Assembly: GCF_013030985.1 (NCBI RefSeq) | Contig: NZ_WPYP01000001.1 | Location: forward strand, 806,001 to 870,000 | Length of the DNA: 64,000 nucleotides | Direction: 5' to 3' | Source: Ruegeria arenilitoris | GTDB lineage: Bacteria > Pseudomonadota > Alphaproteobacteria > Rhodobacterales > Rhodobacteraceae | Shown: one piece after another, positions 35,491-44,968 of the stretch | How the letters are laid out: every line of letters begins with the position of its first letter | Position numbering within the stretch: the first letter of the stretch is position 1 | Notes under the pieces: generated by a model | What the model was told of the DNA's origin: nothing | Database searches by the model: none | The model's input: the letters and a program-made list of their open reading frames with translations, nothing else | Translations under genes and position numbers: made by a program

Positions 35491-36330
35491 TTATTGGCGA
35501 TCCGATAGCTTGCGTTGCGACATCACTTCAGTGATCGCATCTCCGGACATCGCATCACGGGCATAGGTAAAGGTTCCCAGGTCCCTGACCTCAAGCGCGG
35601 CACGTTGCAACGCTCCGAATGCAGCACGGGCAAACGATCCCCCCACGCTGATCCGCCTGACCCCGGCCTCGGACAGTTGCGCGACGGTATATGTCGGCGC
35701 TTGCAGCCCCATCACAACATTCACGGGCTTGTCCAAAGCGCTGCAAACAGTTCGGATTGCCTCGATATCCGGAAGCCCGGGCGCATAAAGAACATCCGCG
35801 CCAGCGTCCGAGAACGCCTGCAGGCGTCTGATCGTGTCCGACAGGTCTTTTCGCCCCCACAGAAAACCCTCGGCCCGGGCAGTCAACAGAAACGGTTTTC
35901 CCCGCAAGGCGTCCGCCGCCGCACGAATGCGGTCGACCGCAATTGGCAGTGCGTAGATCGGATCGCTTTCATCACCCGTGGCATCTTCGATGGATCCACC
36001 GACCAAGCCTATATCGATGGCCTGCCTGATCGTTTCCGCGCAGGCTTCGGGGCTAGCGCCAAACCCGTCTTCCAGATCGGCGGTGACCGGCAAATCCGTC
36101 GCCTGAACAATCTCGGCTGCATTCAACAGAATTTCGTCCCGACCAAGGCTGGCAAATGAATCCCGCTTACCTTTGGAAAAGGCGTATCCGGCGCTTGTGG
36201 ATGCCAATGCGTCGAACCCCATGCTGGCCAGCAACCGCGCAGAGCCCGCATCCCAGGGGTTCGGAATAACAAATGCTTCATCCTTGTCGTGAAGCGCTTT
36301 GAAGCGTTCGTATTTTGTGTTCTGGTTCAC
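35491..36330 (-). CDS. Isocitrate lyase/PEP mutase-family protein
   Basis: The 279-residue TIM-barrel protein resembles PEP mutase/2-methylisocitrate lyase relatives: FVIPNPWDAGSARLLASMGF, ALASTSAGYAFSKG, VTADLEDGFG with the metal-binding acids, and SIEDATGD. The catalytic KRCGH loop of true isocitrate lyases is absent, as in many members annotated as carboxyvinyl-carboxyphosphonate phosphorylmutase-like. Start is GTG at 36330 with AGGAGG 7 bases before. A TATACT box at 36359-36354 may be its -10. Confidence 0.83.
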   Translation of the reverse strand: MNQNTKYERFKALHDKDEAFVIPNPWDAGSARLLASMGFDALASTSAGYAFSKGKRDSFASLGRDEILLNAAEIVQATDLPVTADLEDGFGASPEACAETIRQAIDIGLVGGSIEDATGDESDPIYALPIAVDRIRAAADALRGKPFLLTARAEGFLWGRKDLSDTIRRLQAFSDAGADVLYAPGLPDIEAIRTVCSALDKPVNVVMGLQAPTYTVAQLSEAGVRRISVGGSFARAAFGALQRAALEVRDLGTFTYARDAMSGDAITEVMSQRKLSDRQ

Positions 36331-36409
36331 GTCGCATCCTCCTGGCAGTGGGGAGTATAGCTTTCCGGAACCCTCAGAGAACCGTTTTCTCAGCCTCTTT
36401 GAGGCCACG

Positions 36410-37828
36410 TCACGTCCCGCAGAACGTCGCGCGGACCACTTCCTGTTCGGTCGGAGGATAGGTCAGATCAACCGCCTCTGGCTGAGCGGTGTAGGGCCGC
36501 GCCAGAACTTTGGTCAAACGATGGAACGGGGCATAGTCGCCCTGAACAGCCGCCTGTATCATCTGCTCGACCCGGTGGTTGCGGGGGATGAAGGCGGGGT
36601 TGGCGGTGTTCATCACTGCCTGCGGGTCCTGTTCCCGTTTCAACCGCGCCTGCCAGCCGACGGCCCATGCGTCAAAGGCCTCGGGCGTCAGGAACTGATC
36701 GCGTGCATTGTCACCGCCCAGCGCCCGGAACGTGTTGGTGAAATCGGCGCTGTTATGTGCCATCCGGGTCAGCAGATCGGTGATCAGGGCTTCGTCGTCA
36801 TCCTCTTTGTTGGTCAGGCCAATCTTGGCCCGGAACCGCCCCAGCCATTCCTGATGGATCAGACCCGGCATGGCGTGCACGATCTCGGTGGCTTCTTCGA
36901 CGGCGGCCTCGGGGTCGTCAACCTGCTGGATCAGCGCCGTTGCCAGTTGCGCAAGGTTCCACACCGCAATGTCCGGCTGGTTGGAATAGGCATAGCGCCC
37001 CATCTGGTCGATCGAGCTGTAGACCGTATTCGGATGATAGCTGTCCATGAAAGCGCAGGGCCCATAGTCGATGGTTTCCCCGGCAATCGAGCAATTGTCG
37101 GTATTCATCACCCCATGAATGAACCCCACGCTCATCCACTGTGCGATCAACTGCGCCTGCGCATCCCGCACCGCGCGTAGCAGGCCCATTGGCCCATCGG
37201 CATTCGGGTAATGTCGGGCAATGGAGTAATCGGTCAGTTTCCGCAGGTTTTCGATCTGCCCGCGCCCGGCAAACACCTGAAACGTCCCCACGCGCAGATG
37301 GCTTTGCGCCACGCGGGTCAGCACCGCGCCGGGCATCGGGCCTTCGCGCAAAACGATCTCTCCGGTCTCTACCGCCGCCAGCGCACGGGTGGTCGGGATG
37401 CCCAGCGCGTGCATCGCCTCGGACACTACGTATTCGCGCAGCACTGGTCCTAGCCATGCCCGGCCATCCCCTCTGCGGCTAAACGGTGTAGGGCCAGAGC
37501 CCTTCAACTGGATGTCCCGCCGGATGCCATCGGTGCCGACTGTTTCACCCAGCAGAACCGCACGCCCGTCGCCAAGCTGAGGGTTATAGCTGCCGAATTG
37601 GTGCCCCGAGTAAAGCTGCGCAATCGGCTCGGCCCCATCAGGCAGCGTGTTACCCGCAAAAGCTTCGGCCATCTCATGCACGTCACCGGGAGTGATACGC
37701 AGGATTTGCGCCAATTCCTCGTTAAATGCGACCAGCCGTGGCGCGCGCACCGGTATTGGCGCTTGCCGCGCATAGAAGCTGTTGGGAAGCCGGGCGTAGC
37801 TGTTGTCAAACGGGATCGTCAGGGTCAT
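36410..37828 (-). CDS. selO: SelO-type protein adenylyltransferase (YdiU)
   Basis: The 472-residue pseudokinase-fold enzyme transfers AMP to hydroxyl groups of proteins, with a link to oxidative stress. The family stretches [54 protein letters not shown] and [20 protein letters not shown] are all present. It ends in RATFCGT, with the cysteine where eukaryotic SelO carries selenocysteine. The open frame extends 135 codons across the divergent cupin gene, but ATG at 37828 is the family start. Confidence 0.93.
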   Translation of the reverse strand: MTLTIPFDNSYARLPNSFYARQAPIPVRAPRLVAFNEELAQILRITPGDVHEMAEAFAGNTLPDGAEPIAQLYSGHQFGSYNPQLGDGRAVLLGETVGTDGIRRDIQLKGSGPTPFSRRGDGRAWLGPVLREYVVSEAMHALGIPTTRALAAVETGEIVLREGPMPGAVLTRVAQSHLRVGTFQVFAGRGQIENLRKLTDYSIARHYPNADGPMGLLRAVRDAQAQLIAQWMSVGFIHGVMNTDNCSIAGETIDYGPCAFMDSYHPNTVYSSIDQMGRYAYSNQPDIAVWNLAQLATALIQQVDDPEAAVEEATEIVHAMPGLIHQEWLGRFRAKIGLTNKEDDDEALITDLLTRMAHNSADFTNTFRALGGDNARDQFLTPEAFDAWAVGWQARLKREQDPQAVMNTANPAFIPRNHRVEQMIQAAVQGDYAPFHRLTKVLARPYTAQPEAVDLTYPPTEQEVVRATFCGT

Positions 37829-37915
37829 GCCGCAAACATATTGCTGAAACACACGAATACCATAGCGGATCGCGCGCCTGCGTGCATAATCGCGCCAAAC
37901 AACACCGAGGACCCT

Positions 37916-38335
37916 ATGACCGCGCAAGAGATCATCGACCACCTGAACCTGGCACGCCACCCCGAGGGCGGCTGGTTTCGCGAGACATGGCGTGCGGAAA
38001 ACAAGGGCCGCGCCACAGGTACCTGTATCTATTTCCTGCTGCCAAAGGGTGAGCGCAGCCACTGGCACCGTGTCGACGCGACCGAGATCTGGCTGTATCA
38101 CGCCGGCGCGCCGCTGACCCTGTCGCTCAGCGCCACGGATGACGGCCCCGCAACCGACCACCTGCTGACGCCGGACCTGACCAAGGGCGCACCGCAGGTC
38201 ATCGTGCCCGAGAACCACTGGCAATCGGCGCAAACCACCGGAGACTACACTCTGGTCAGTTGCACCGTCTCACCGGGGTTCGAGTTCGACGGGTTCGTTC
38301 TGGCCGAGCCTGGATTTGACATCCCGCGGGGGTAG
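37916..38335 (+). CDS. DUF985 cupin protein
   Basis: The 139-residue protein matches the DUF985 (cupin_5) family: [50 protein letters not shown] and a C-terminal [19 protein letters not shown]. The family forms a small beta-barrel; its reaction is not well established. ATG at 37916 is 88 bases from the divergent selO start. Its stop codon lies inside a GC hairpin at 38327-38341. Confidence 0.86.
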   Translation: MTAQEIIDHLNLARHPEGGWFRETWRAENKGRATGTCIYFLLPKGERSHWHRVDATEIWLYHAGAPLTLSLSATDDGPATDHLLTPDLTKGAPQVIVPENHWQSAQTTGDYTLVSCTVSPGFEFDGFVLAEPGFDIPRG

Positions 38336-38341
38336 CCCCCG
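38327..38341. terminator. GC hairpin at the end of the DUF985 gene
   Basis: CGGGGG (38327-38332), loop TAG (the stop codon), CCCCCG (38336-38341). There is no T-tract. It separates two convergent genes. Confidence 0.4.
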
Positions 38342-38371
38342 ACCGAACTGCCATGAGACAGGCCCTGTCCG

Positions 38372-39598
38372 TTATCCCGCTGCGGTCAGCAAATTGACAA
38401 GCAACCAAAACTCAGCCGCAAACAGCGTCAGGACAAGGACACTGGCTGCGGTGAAACCAACCGTGTAGGCGCGGCGGTAGGGGCGCATCATGTCATCCAT
38501 CTGTGATTGCGTCAGCCGACCCTGAACTGTCTCAAGACTTTTTATGAACCGGGGCATCATTGGGGTATTGCGCGCGATGAGCGTGCCAAGACCCCGCCCC
38601 AAAAACCAAAGTCCCGGAAGAAGTGGCGGAATACAGGCTATTCCCAGCATCACGGCCGCTTGTGTTCCGCCTTCCCGAAACACCCCGACAATGTTCACCC
38701 AATCGGAATGCACTTGTTCTGGCGTTGTTGTCATTATGGCGAAAAGGACGAAAACCATTACGATCGGCGCGATCAGCGCCAGCATCAACCCTATAGCTAC
38801 GCTACCAATCATCCCAACCAGGATCATTGCACCGCCGCTGTCGTACCATCGCAAGGCGCTCAGGATTTCGACGGTCGCGACAAAGGCCAGCCATGTGACC
38901 ACCGCAACAATCAAAATGAAGACCACCATGGCGCCCTGCGTGGCGCTGGTTTCACCCAGATACCCCAATGCAACACCGGCATAGGCACAAGTTATGCCTA
39001 ACAGAGCCATCAACCGCTCGGACGGAAACAACATCACCAAAGGGATAGACAGCGTCAAAAGGCCGTTGTTTCCGAAGTAAATCATGTGCAAGACGACGAA
39101 GGCAAAAAAGCTGACAATTACAATAAAGTCGTAATGCGGCTTAACCGCATCAGGGAAGCGCTCGCTTATCGTGTCTCTGTCCGCGGCGGCAACGACGAGC
39201 AGGATCATTGGAACAACAGAAACAGCTGTTTGGAACCATCTTTTGCCTTCCGGAACGTCAGGCTTGAAAAAGCTCCATTCTCCAATCGTGGTGATATCAA
39301 ACATCGCCCAGCCGAGGTAAATCGCACTCGTCACGAAACCCGAAGACAGTCCAATTGCCCATGCCGCCGTTTTCAAGGTGAACGGCGTTGCATCATACCT
39401 GCGGCTAAAAGCAACCGTTTCGTTCGCGCTGGGATGAATAAAGGTGGAAAGACCGTGCAGCAGGTAAAGACCAACCGTGTTTGGGCGGCTCTGCGGGTCT
39501 GCAATCAGGGACAGTTCAGCCGGGCTGGGGTTGCGCGCACGATGGCCAACCAGCGCGACCACAAACACAAAAAACGAAGCGATTAGAATACTTTCCAA
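38372..39598 (-). CDS. Unknown polytopic membrane protein (408 aa)
   Basis: I do not recognise this protein. It has about nine hydrophobic spans: an N-terminal one (ILIASFFVFVVALVGHRA), several in the middle (PMILLVVAAA, DFIVIVSFFAFVVLHMIYFG, AMVVFILIVAVVTWLAFVA), and a final one (AASVLVLTLFAAEFWLLVN). An early soluble segment carries HGLSTFIHPSANETVAFSRR. Base composition is AT-richer than its neighbours (26 G+C of 60 at 39061-39120). It stands between a convergent cupin gene and anmK, so its context says nothing about function. Confidence 0.75.
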   Translation of the reverse strand: MESILIASFFVFVVALVGHRARNPSPAELSLIADPQSRPNTVGLYLLHGLSTFIHPSANETVAFSRRYDATPFTLKTAAWAIGLSSGFVTSAIYLGWAMFDITTIGEWSFFKPDVPEGKRWFQTAVSVVPMILLVVAAADRDTISERFPDAVKPHYDFIVIVSFFAFVVLHMIYFGNNGLLTLSIPLVMLFPSERLMALLGITCAYAGVALGYLGETSATQGAMVVFILIVAVVTWLAFVATVEILSALRWYDSGGAMILVGMIGSVAIGLMLALIAPIVMVFVLFAIMTTTPEQVHSDWVNIVGVFREGGTQAAVMLGIACIPPLLPGLWFLGRGLGTLIARNTPMMPRFIKSLETVQGRLTQSQMDDMMRPYRRAYTVGFTAASVLVLTLFAAEFWLLVNLLTAAG

Positions 39599-39785
39599 AA
39601 ATCTTCTCCACCAAAGAAATCGCGGATTGTTTCACCGCGAATTGTGGTCAATTTAAGGCCCTGACCATCGTTGAACGTCATGTGGTGAAGACGATCACTC
39701 GTGCACCACAAAACAAGAGCACTGGCCCAGAGGGAAATCCGCCAAGGCTAATCCGGCAAGGAGCATTTGAAATGTCTTAAACTGC

Positions 39786-40895
39786 TCAGACCGCGCTCAG
39801 CACCCCGCCCCCGACCAGCGCCTTAACCCCTGTCGTGCCCGGGCATGAGGTCGGCAATCCACGCGCCACCCGCACGGCCAGATAGGCAAAGGCCTGCGCC
39901 TCGAGCATGTCTCCGTCCAGGCCCACGGCTTCGACCGGTTCAACCGGACAATCGAGCGACACGCGCAGCATCTCCATCAGCACCGGGTTGTGGCGTCCAC
40001 CTCCGGTTACCAACACGCGCGAGGGCTGTTTCGGGCAATGCTCCATCCCCTGCACCACGCCCGCTGCGCACATGCCCGTCAGGGTAGCGACGGCGTCGGC
40101 GTCGGACAGCTCCTGTACCAGCCCGATCATCTCGGCAAAGTCGTTGCGGTCCAGTGATTTTGGCGGCATCCGAGCAAAAAACGGCTCGGCCAGAAACAAT
40201 TCCAGCGCGCCGGTCTCGACCGTGCCGCCACGTGCCACCGCGCCGTCGCGGTCCATTGGCAGGCCAAGCCGGGCCTGCATCAGATCGTCCACAGGTGCAT
40301 TGGCCGGACCTGTATCGAAGGCAAGCAACGCGCCGGGGGTTTCGGGCCCGTCAAAGCTGGGGTCCACATAGGTCAGGTTCCCTACGCCGCCGAGGTTCAG
40401 GAAACACAGCGGCTCGGTCGCGCCGATCCATTTGGCACAGGCAAAGTGGAAGAATGGCGCCAGCGGGGCGCCCTCGCCCCCCATCGCCACGTCATCGCTG
40501 CGGAAATCCCAGACGACCGGCACGCCCAGCGCCTGCGCCAGCCCCTTGCCGTCGCCCACCTGCAACGTACCCCGTCCACTTGGTTCATGTGCAAGGGTCT
40601 GGCCGTGGAACCCGATCAGGTCGACGTCTTCGAACTCTGACAATGCCTCGGCATGGGCAAAGGTCACCAGTTCGGCCGCCTTGTCCACCGCAGGTCCGTG
40701 CCAATGGCCAAGGGCAGCGCGCAGATCGGCGCGTTCGGCCTCGGAATAAGCGCGGTAGCCGCTGGGCCCGAAACCGATGATCCGGTGCCCGTCCGTTTCG
40801 ACCACAGCCGTATCCACACCGTCCAGCGACGTGCCAGACATCGCACCCAGGGCCTTGATCGGCCCGCCTTTCCTGATCGCCCGGTTCACGCTCAC
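39786..40895 (-). CDS. anmK: Anhydro-N-acetylmuramic acid kinase
   Basis: The 369-residue peptidoglycan-recycling enzyme phosphorylates and opens anhydroMurNAc to MurNAc-6-phosphate. [17 protein letters not shown] at the N-terminus (ATP/sugar site), [38 protein letters not shown] and [14 protein letters not shown] are the family motifs. It is divergent from the MFS transporter gene. NagZ, an earlier enzyme of the same recycling route, is encoded at 56614. Confidence 0.95.
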   Translation of the reverse strand: MSVNRAIRKGGPIKALGAMSGTSLDGVDTAVVETDGHRIIGFGPSGYRAYSEAERADLRAALGHWHGPAVDKAAELVTFAHAEALSEFEDVDLIGFHGQTLAHEPSGRGTLQVGDGKGLAQALGVPVVWDFRSDDVAMGGEGAPLAPFFHFACAKWIGATEPLCFLNLGGVGNLTYVDPSFDGPETPGALLAFDTGPANAPVDDLMQARLGLPMDRDGAVARGGTVETGALELFLAEPFFARMPPKSLDRNDFAEMIGLVQELSDADAVATLTGMCAAGVVQGMEHCPKQPSRVLVTGGGRHNPVLMEMLRVSLDCPVEPVEAVGLDGDMLEAQAFAYLAVRVARGLPTSCPGTTGVKALVGGGVLSAV

Positions 40896-41100
40896 CTCTT
40901 ATGTTTCTTGGCATCGACTGCGCGACGCGGCGCGCCAAACCTGCACGTTTCACGCGGCCCAAGGCAAGACAGAACGCACCTTCCGCGTGTATTTTTGACG
41001 CCATGTGCGCGCCTGCAACCACATCGCGCCAGTCGGAACAGTTGCACCAAAGCCCGGGCTGAGTAACCATTGCAGTCATCTGCATGCCAAACGGACAGCC

Positions 41101-42366
41101 ATGACGGACATTGAGACACCCAAGCAACCCGCCGGAGGGCGCAATTACCAGCTGATCTTCTGGTCGGGGTCGCTGGCGACGATTGGCGGGCAGTTGGTGA
41201 ACCCTAATCTGGTGCTGCCGTTTCTATACCTGGCCCTGGGGGCGCCGACGTTCTTTGCGGGTCTGCTGCTGCCGTTTGTGACCGGATCGCGACTGATTGC
41301 CGAGATTTTCATGTCGCCGTTCATCAATCGGGTGACCCGCGCGAAACTGGCGGTCTACGTGCCCAACATCCTGACCGCCGCGATTCTGGCCATCGTCGCC
41401 CTGTTCGCAACCGATCTGCCCAATGTGATGATCGTGCTGCTGTTCCTGACGACCGCTTTGATCATGGGTCTGTGTCAGGGCATCACCAGTTTGGGCACCA
41501 GCCAGATCTACGGCATCTCTGTGCCCAATGAGAAACGCAACCGGATGGTGTTTGCGCAGGCTACGATCTCGGGCATTCTGGCCATCCTTGTCGTCTGGAT
41601 AACCCGAGATCTGCTGGCCTCGGACCAGCCGATGCAGCGCCACATTGTCGTCCTGTGGTGCGGGGTCATTGCGATGTTCGCCGCCGGGATCAGCTTTGCC
41701 GGTGTACGCCTGCTGGAAGAGGAACAGGCCCGCGCGCCTGCGCCTGCAGAAAAACCCAGACCGCTGGCCGAACTGGTGACCGGGTTCAAAACCGGCATGG
41801 CCTATACGTGGTATCGCAAGTTCCTGACTGCCCGGCTGATCTTTGTCTCGGTGGAACTGGCAATGCCGTTCTATACGATCCATGCGGCGACCTTCCACGT
41901 GGGGACCAAACACGCACTAAGCTATTTTGTCATGGCGGCCAGTCTGGGGATGGTGCTCGGCTCGATCATCTGGGGTTGGCTCAGCGGGCGGATCTCGGTC
42001 AAGCCGGTGATGTGGCTGGGCTGCCTGATCTCGGCGGTTTCGGCCCTCATGGCGCTGGCCTTCACCTTCATGGGCTATGCGCAGAATGTCTGGATCTATG
42101 CGCTGGTCATTCTGCTGCTGTCGCTGGGTGGGAACGGAGTGATCTACGGGCGGTACCTCTACATCATCGAAATGACCTCGGAAAAGGAACGCCCTTATCT
42201 GGTGGCCCTCGGAGATGTCAGTGCCGGTCTGGTCGGGATGGTCTTTGCCGCGATCCTTGGCGCGGTGGCGCATCTGCACGATCCGGTGACACCGATCCTG
42301 GCCTTGGCTGTGCTCAACCTGATCGCAATGCTCTATGCCTTCCGCTTGCCACCAACCAAAAGCTGA
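41101..42366 (+). CDS. MFS-family transporter
   Basis: The 421-residue protein has about twelve spans with a central hydrophilic loop ([20 protein letters not shown], about 205-225) dividing two six-helix halves, as in the major facilitator superfamily. The A-loop between spans 2 and 3 (INRVTRAKL) is weakly MFS-like. The substrate is unknown. The start at 41101 is chosen over the open frame from 41005 because [18 protein letters not shown] gives a short soluble lead. It is followed by tyrS after 91 bases. Confidence 0.82.
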   Translation: MTDIETPKQPAGGRNYQLIFWSGSLATIGGQLVNPNLVLPFLYLALGAPTFFAGLLLPFVTGSRLIAEIFMSPFINRVTRAKLAVYVPNILTAAILAIVALFATDLPNVMIVLLFLTTALIMGLCQGITSLGTSQIYGISVPNEKRNRMVFAQATISGILAILVVWITRDLLASDQPMQRHIVVLWCGVIAMFAAGISFAGVRLLEEEQARAPAPAEKPRPLAELVTGFKTGMAYTWYRKFLTARLIFVSVELAMPFYTIHAATFHVGTKHALSYFVMAASLGMVLGSIIWGWLSGRISVKPVMWLGCLISAVSALMALAFTFMGYAQNVWIYALVILLLSLGGNGVIYGRYLYIIEMTSEKERPYLVALGDVSAGLVGMVFAAILGAVAHLHDPVTPILALAVLNLIAMLYAFRLPPTKS

Positions 42367-42385
42367 CACAGGCCCCCGTAATGTT

Positions 42386-42403
42386 GGAAAAGGTGCCTTT
42401 TCC
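42386..42403. promoter_or_regulatory. Perfect palindromic hairpin upstream of tyrS
   Basis: GGAAAAGG (42386-42393), TG, CCTTTTCC (42396-42403), with outer GTTGG/CCCAAC giving partial extension. It lies 55 bases before the tyrS ATG and just after the MFS gene. It could be a weak terminator, an RNA structure or an operator; there is no T-box-like architecture. Confidence 0.35.
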
Positions 42404-42457
42404 TTACCCAACGCGCCGCCTATACAGTGCCCGCAACTTCAACCCAAAGGGCACGAT

Positions 42458-43711
42458 ATGACCTACCATCCCAAATCGGATTTCATCGCCACGATGATCG
42501 AGCGCGGCTTTCTCGCCGACTGCACCGATTATCAGGGCCTTGACGAAGCGCTGATGAGTGGATGCAAGCCGGCCTATATCGGCTTTGATGCAACGGCCAA
42601 GTCGTTGCATGTGGGCAGCCTGATCCAGATCATGATGCTGCGCTGGTTTCAGAAAACAGGCCACCAGCCAATCACCCTGATGGGTGGCGGCACCACCAAG
42701 GTGGGCGACCCGTCGTTCCGCGCGGATGAGCGCCCCCTGCTGGGCCCCGAACAGATCGACGAAAACATCGCAGGCATCAAAAAGGTGTTCTCGGCCTATA
42801 TCGACTATGACTGCGACGCCGAGAACAAGGCGCTGATGCTGAACAATGCCGAATGGCTGGACGAGTTGAACTACCTCGATTTCCTGCGCGATATCGGACG
42901 GCATTTCTCGGTCAACCGGATGCTGTCGTTTGAATCCGTGAAATCGCGGCTGGATCGCGAACAGTCGCTGAGCTTCCTCGAGTTCAACTACATGATCCTG
43001 CAGGCCTATGACTTCCTTGAGCTGAACCGCCGCTATGGCTGCGTACTGCAGATGGGCGGCAGTGATCAGTGGGGCAATATCGTCAACGGGATCGACCTGA
43101 CCCGTCGCGTGCTGGATCACGAGATCTACGGCCTGACCTCGCCCCTGCTGACCACCAGTGATGGCAAGAAGATGGGCAAGTCTCAGGACGGCGCGGTGTG
43201 GCTGAACGCCGACATGCGTTCGCCCTATGAGTTCTGGCAGTTCTGGCGTAACACCACCGATGCAGACGTCGGGCGGTTCCTGAAGCTCTACACCGAAATG
43301 CCGGTGGATGAGTGTGACCGTTTGGGCGCGCTGCAGGGGTCCGAGATCAACGAAGCCAAGATCCGTCTTGCCAACGAGGTGACCACCCTGGCCCACGGCG
43401 CTCAGGCCGCGGCAACCGCCGAAGCCACCGCACGCGAAGTGTTCGAAAAAGGCGGCGTTGGGGGCGATCTTCCGACCCTGACGCTCAGCGTTGATGAGTT
43501 GGGCGACGGCATGTCCATTGTGCAGATCATCGTGAAATCGGGGCTGGCGAAGTCGGGGAAAGAGGCCAAGCGCCTGATCGCCGAAAACGGCGCCAAGCTG
43601 GACGACGCGCCGCTGACCGATGCCGGGATGATGATCGACGCAGGTGCACTGTCATCACCGATCAAGCTGAGCGCGGGCAAGAAGCGCCACGCGCTGGTGC
43701 AACTGGGCTGA
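42458..43711 (+). CDS. tyrS: Tyrosyl-tRNA synthetase
   Basis: The 417-residue class I synthetase charges tRNA-Tyr. The HIGH-type motif is present as SLHVGSL, the KMSKS loop as [12 protein letters not shown], and the tyrosine pocket as [10 protein letters not shown] and [19 protein letters not shown]-terminal S4-like RNA-binding domain (about 350-417; [19 protein letters not shown]) follows. ATG at 42458 is the family start. A strong terminator follows the gene. Confidence 0.96.
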   Translation: MTYHPKSDFIATMIERGFLADCTDYQGLDEALMSGCKPAYIGFDATAKSLHVGSLIQIMMLRWFQKTGHQPITLMGGGTTKVGDPSFRADERPLLGPEQIDENIAGIKKVFSAYIDYDCDAENKALMLNNAEWLDELNYLDFLRDIGRHFSVNRMLSFESVKSRLDREQSLSFLEFNYMILQAYDFLELNRRYGCVLQMGGSDQWGNIVNGIDLTRRVLDHEIYGLTSPLLTTSDGKKMGKSQDGAVWLNADMRSPYEFWQFWRNTTDADVGRFLKLYTEMPVDECDRLGALQGSEINEAKIRLANEVTTLAHGAQAAATAEATAREVFEKGGVGGDLPTLTLSVDELGDGMSIVQIIVKSGLAKSGKEAKRLIAENGAKLDDAPLTDAGMMIDAGALSSPIKLSAGKKRHALVQLG

Positions 43712-43734
43712 TCGATACTCGATCCGAACAAAAG

Positions 43735-43768
43735 ACGGCCACCCGATCGGGTGGCCGTTTTCGTTTTC
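43735..43768. terminator. Strong Rho-independent terminator after tyrS
   Basis: ACGGCCACCC (43735-43744), loop GATC, GGGTGGCCGT (43749-43758), then TTTTCGTTTT. A-rich bases precede the left arm, so it can also end the convergent Gly/Asn-rich gene transcript. Confidence 0.92.
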
Positions 43769-43796
43769 TGCATTGCGGTTTCAGGCCTCAGCAGGA

Positions 43797-44759
43797 TTAG
43801 CGTTTGCCGCCCTTGCCGCCGCCGTTGCCGCCGCCATTATGGCCGCCGTTACCGTGGCCGCCTTTGCCGCCACCTTTGCCATCGCCGTTGCTGCCACCGT
43901 TGCCGTGACCCCCGCCGCCGTGGCCAGAGCCATTCCCGTGACCGTTGTTGCCCCCACCGTTGCCGGTTCCGGGGCCGGATCCGCCGTTGTTTCCTCCGCC
44001 ATTGCCAGAGTTTCCGTTGTTTCCGTTCCCGTTGCCGGGGCCACCATTGTTGCCGCCATTGCCAGAGTTTCCGTTGTTTCCGTTCCCGTTGCCGGGGCCA
44101 CCATTGTTGCCGCCGTTTCCGCCACCATTGTTGCCGCCGTTGCCGCCGCCATTGTTGCCGCCGTTCCCGCCGCCATTGTTGCCGCCGTTCCCGCCGCCAT
44201 TGTTGCCGCCGTTCCCGCCGCCATTGTTGCCGCCGTTCCCGCCGCCATTGCCGCCGCCGTTGCCGCCGCCACCGCCATTGCCGGGATCACCGCCGTCACC
44301 GGGGTCGCCCCCTCCATCACCGGGTCCGCCCCCGTCGCCAGGGCCGCCACCGCCATCACCGGGGTTTCCACCCCCGCCTCCGCCGCCGGAACCCGAGTCA
44401 TTGCCGTTGTCCGAATCGAACTCTGCAAACAGATCGCTACCGCGCGACTCGCCCGGGTTCCCCGACGCGCTAATCGAGCCTGTCGGCTGGTCGGTCAACA
44501 AAGCGGCCAATCCGGGGCACTGTGCGGACGTATTGCGCAGCGTCGCTGGGAAATCCGACCGCTCTTGCAGACGTTTCAGAAAGCTGGGCGTCACCTGCTG
44601 GCAATCGCACATCGTCTGATAATCCCCGCGATTTGCGGCGTCCCGCGCCGTTTTCCAGTTACAGACCTCGGGGGCTGCGGCTGCACTGCTTGCAGCCGTC
44701 ACTGCCAGAAACGGTGCTGTCACCAGCACGGGAATTCCCACCTTCAAACTCTTGACCAT
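43797..44759 (-). CDS. Secreted Gly/Asn-rich repeat protein
   Basis: The 320-residue protein has a signal peptide (MVKSLKVGIPVLVTAPFLAV, cut near SSAAAA), an N-terminal domain of about 80 residues with cysteines (VCNWK, MCDCQQ, QCPG), and from about residue 120 a tail made almost only of Gly and Asn with some Pro, Asp, Ser, His and Lys. The tail includes tandem GNNGGGNG units and a 19-residue duplication, ending in GHGNG and GGKGGKR stretches. I cannot assign a function; an extracellular or surface structural role is plausible. AAGGAG precedes ATG. Long open frames on the other strand here are artefacts of the repeats. Confidence 0.8.
   Translation of the reverse strand: MVKSLKVGIPVLVTAPFLAVTAASSAAAAPEVCNWKTARDAANRGDYQTMCDCQQVTPSFLKRLQERSDFPATLRNTSAQCPGLAALLTDQPTGSISASGNPGESRGSDLFAEFDSDNGNDSGSGGGGGGGNPGDGGGGPGDGGGPGDGGGDPGDGGDPGNGGGGGNGGGNGGGNGGNNGGGNGGNNGGGNGGNNGGGNGGNNGGGNGGNNGGGNGGNNGGPGNGNGNNGNSGNGGNNGGPGNGNGNNGNSGNGGGNNGGSGPGTGNGGGNNGHGNGSGHGGGGHGNGGSNGDGKGGGKGGHGNGGHNGGGNGGGKGGKR
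44001..44114. repeat. Exact 57-bp tandem duplication in the Gly/Asn-rich gene
   Basis: The 57 bases from ATTGCCAGAGTTTCC at 44001 are repeated without a mismatch from 44058 to 44114. The unit is in frame (19 residues, including GPGNGNGNNGNSGNGG on the coding strand). Exact identity points to a recent duplication. Confidence 0.85.
44113..44256. repeat. 24-bp tandem repeat array in the Gly/Asn-rich gene
   Basis: Units of 24 bases begin at 44113, 44137, 44161, 44185, 44209 and 44233 (core CCGTTCCCGCCGCCATTG on the plus strand). Copies 3 to 5 are identical; the others differ by one to a few bases. Each unit encodes GNNGGGNG on the minus strand, so copy number changes keep the frame. Confidence 0.85.
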
Positions 44760-44931
44760 AACGCTTGTCTCCTTGCACGACGCGTACTTGACGCGCCATT
44801 TCGCCTGATATCGATGTGAGACCTGCGCATTAAGCAGACTTAAAGATCTTCTGAGAATGGCTTGAGAAACGCCCGGAATCGCAGAAAATTGGCGTCAAAA
44901 TGATGGACATCACCTAAATCGTCAGATTAAC

Positions 44932-44945
44932 TGAACACATGTTCA
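44932..44945. promoter_or_regulatory. Palindrome upstream of the SDR gene (candidate operator)
   Basis: TGAACA (44932-44937), CA, TGTTCA (44940-44945) are perfect 6-bp arms. It lies 24 bases before the SDR ATG, in the 209-base divergent gap with the Gly/Asn-rich gene, and sits where a repressor would block the SDR promoter. TetR-type regulators often bind such sites; which one is unknown. Confidence 0.45.
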
Positions 44946-44968
44946 TATCTTGAGGGGAAGGAGCCGTC

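Noticed and set aside
36410..38233. 607-codon minus frame extending selO across the divergent cupin gene
   Set aside because: SelO homology begins at 37828; the extension is antisense to the DUF985 gene.
42367..42457. T-box riboswitch upstream of tyrS
   Set aside because: The gap is only 91 bases with no T-box sequence or specifier stem, and T-boxes are not expected in this group.
44001..44256. Regular repeats that look at first sight like a CRISPR array
   Set aside because: There are no unique spacers, the units are adjacent and in frame within a coding sequence, and no cas gene is near.
43773..44819. Long Ala/Val-, Pro- or Arg/His-rich open frames on the plus strand and an extra minus frame over the Gly/Asn-rich gene
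   Set aside because: All come from the simple repeats read in other frames; only the minus frame at 43797-44759 has a signal peptide, a ribosome site and a plausible N-terminal domain.
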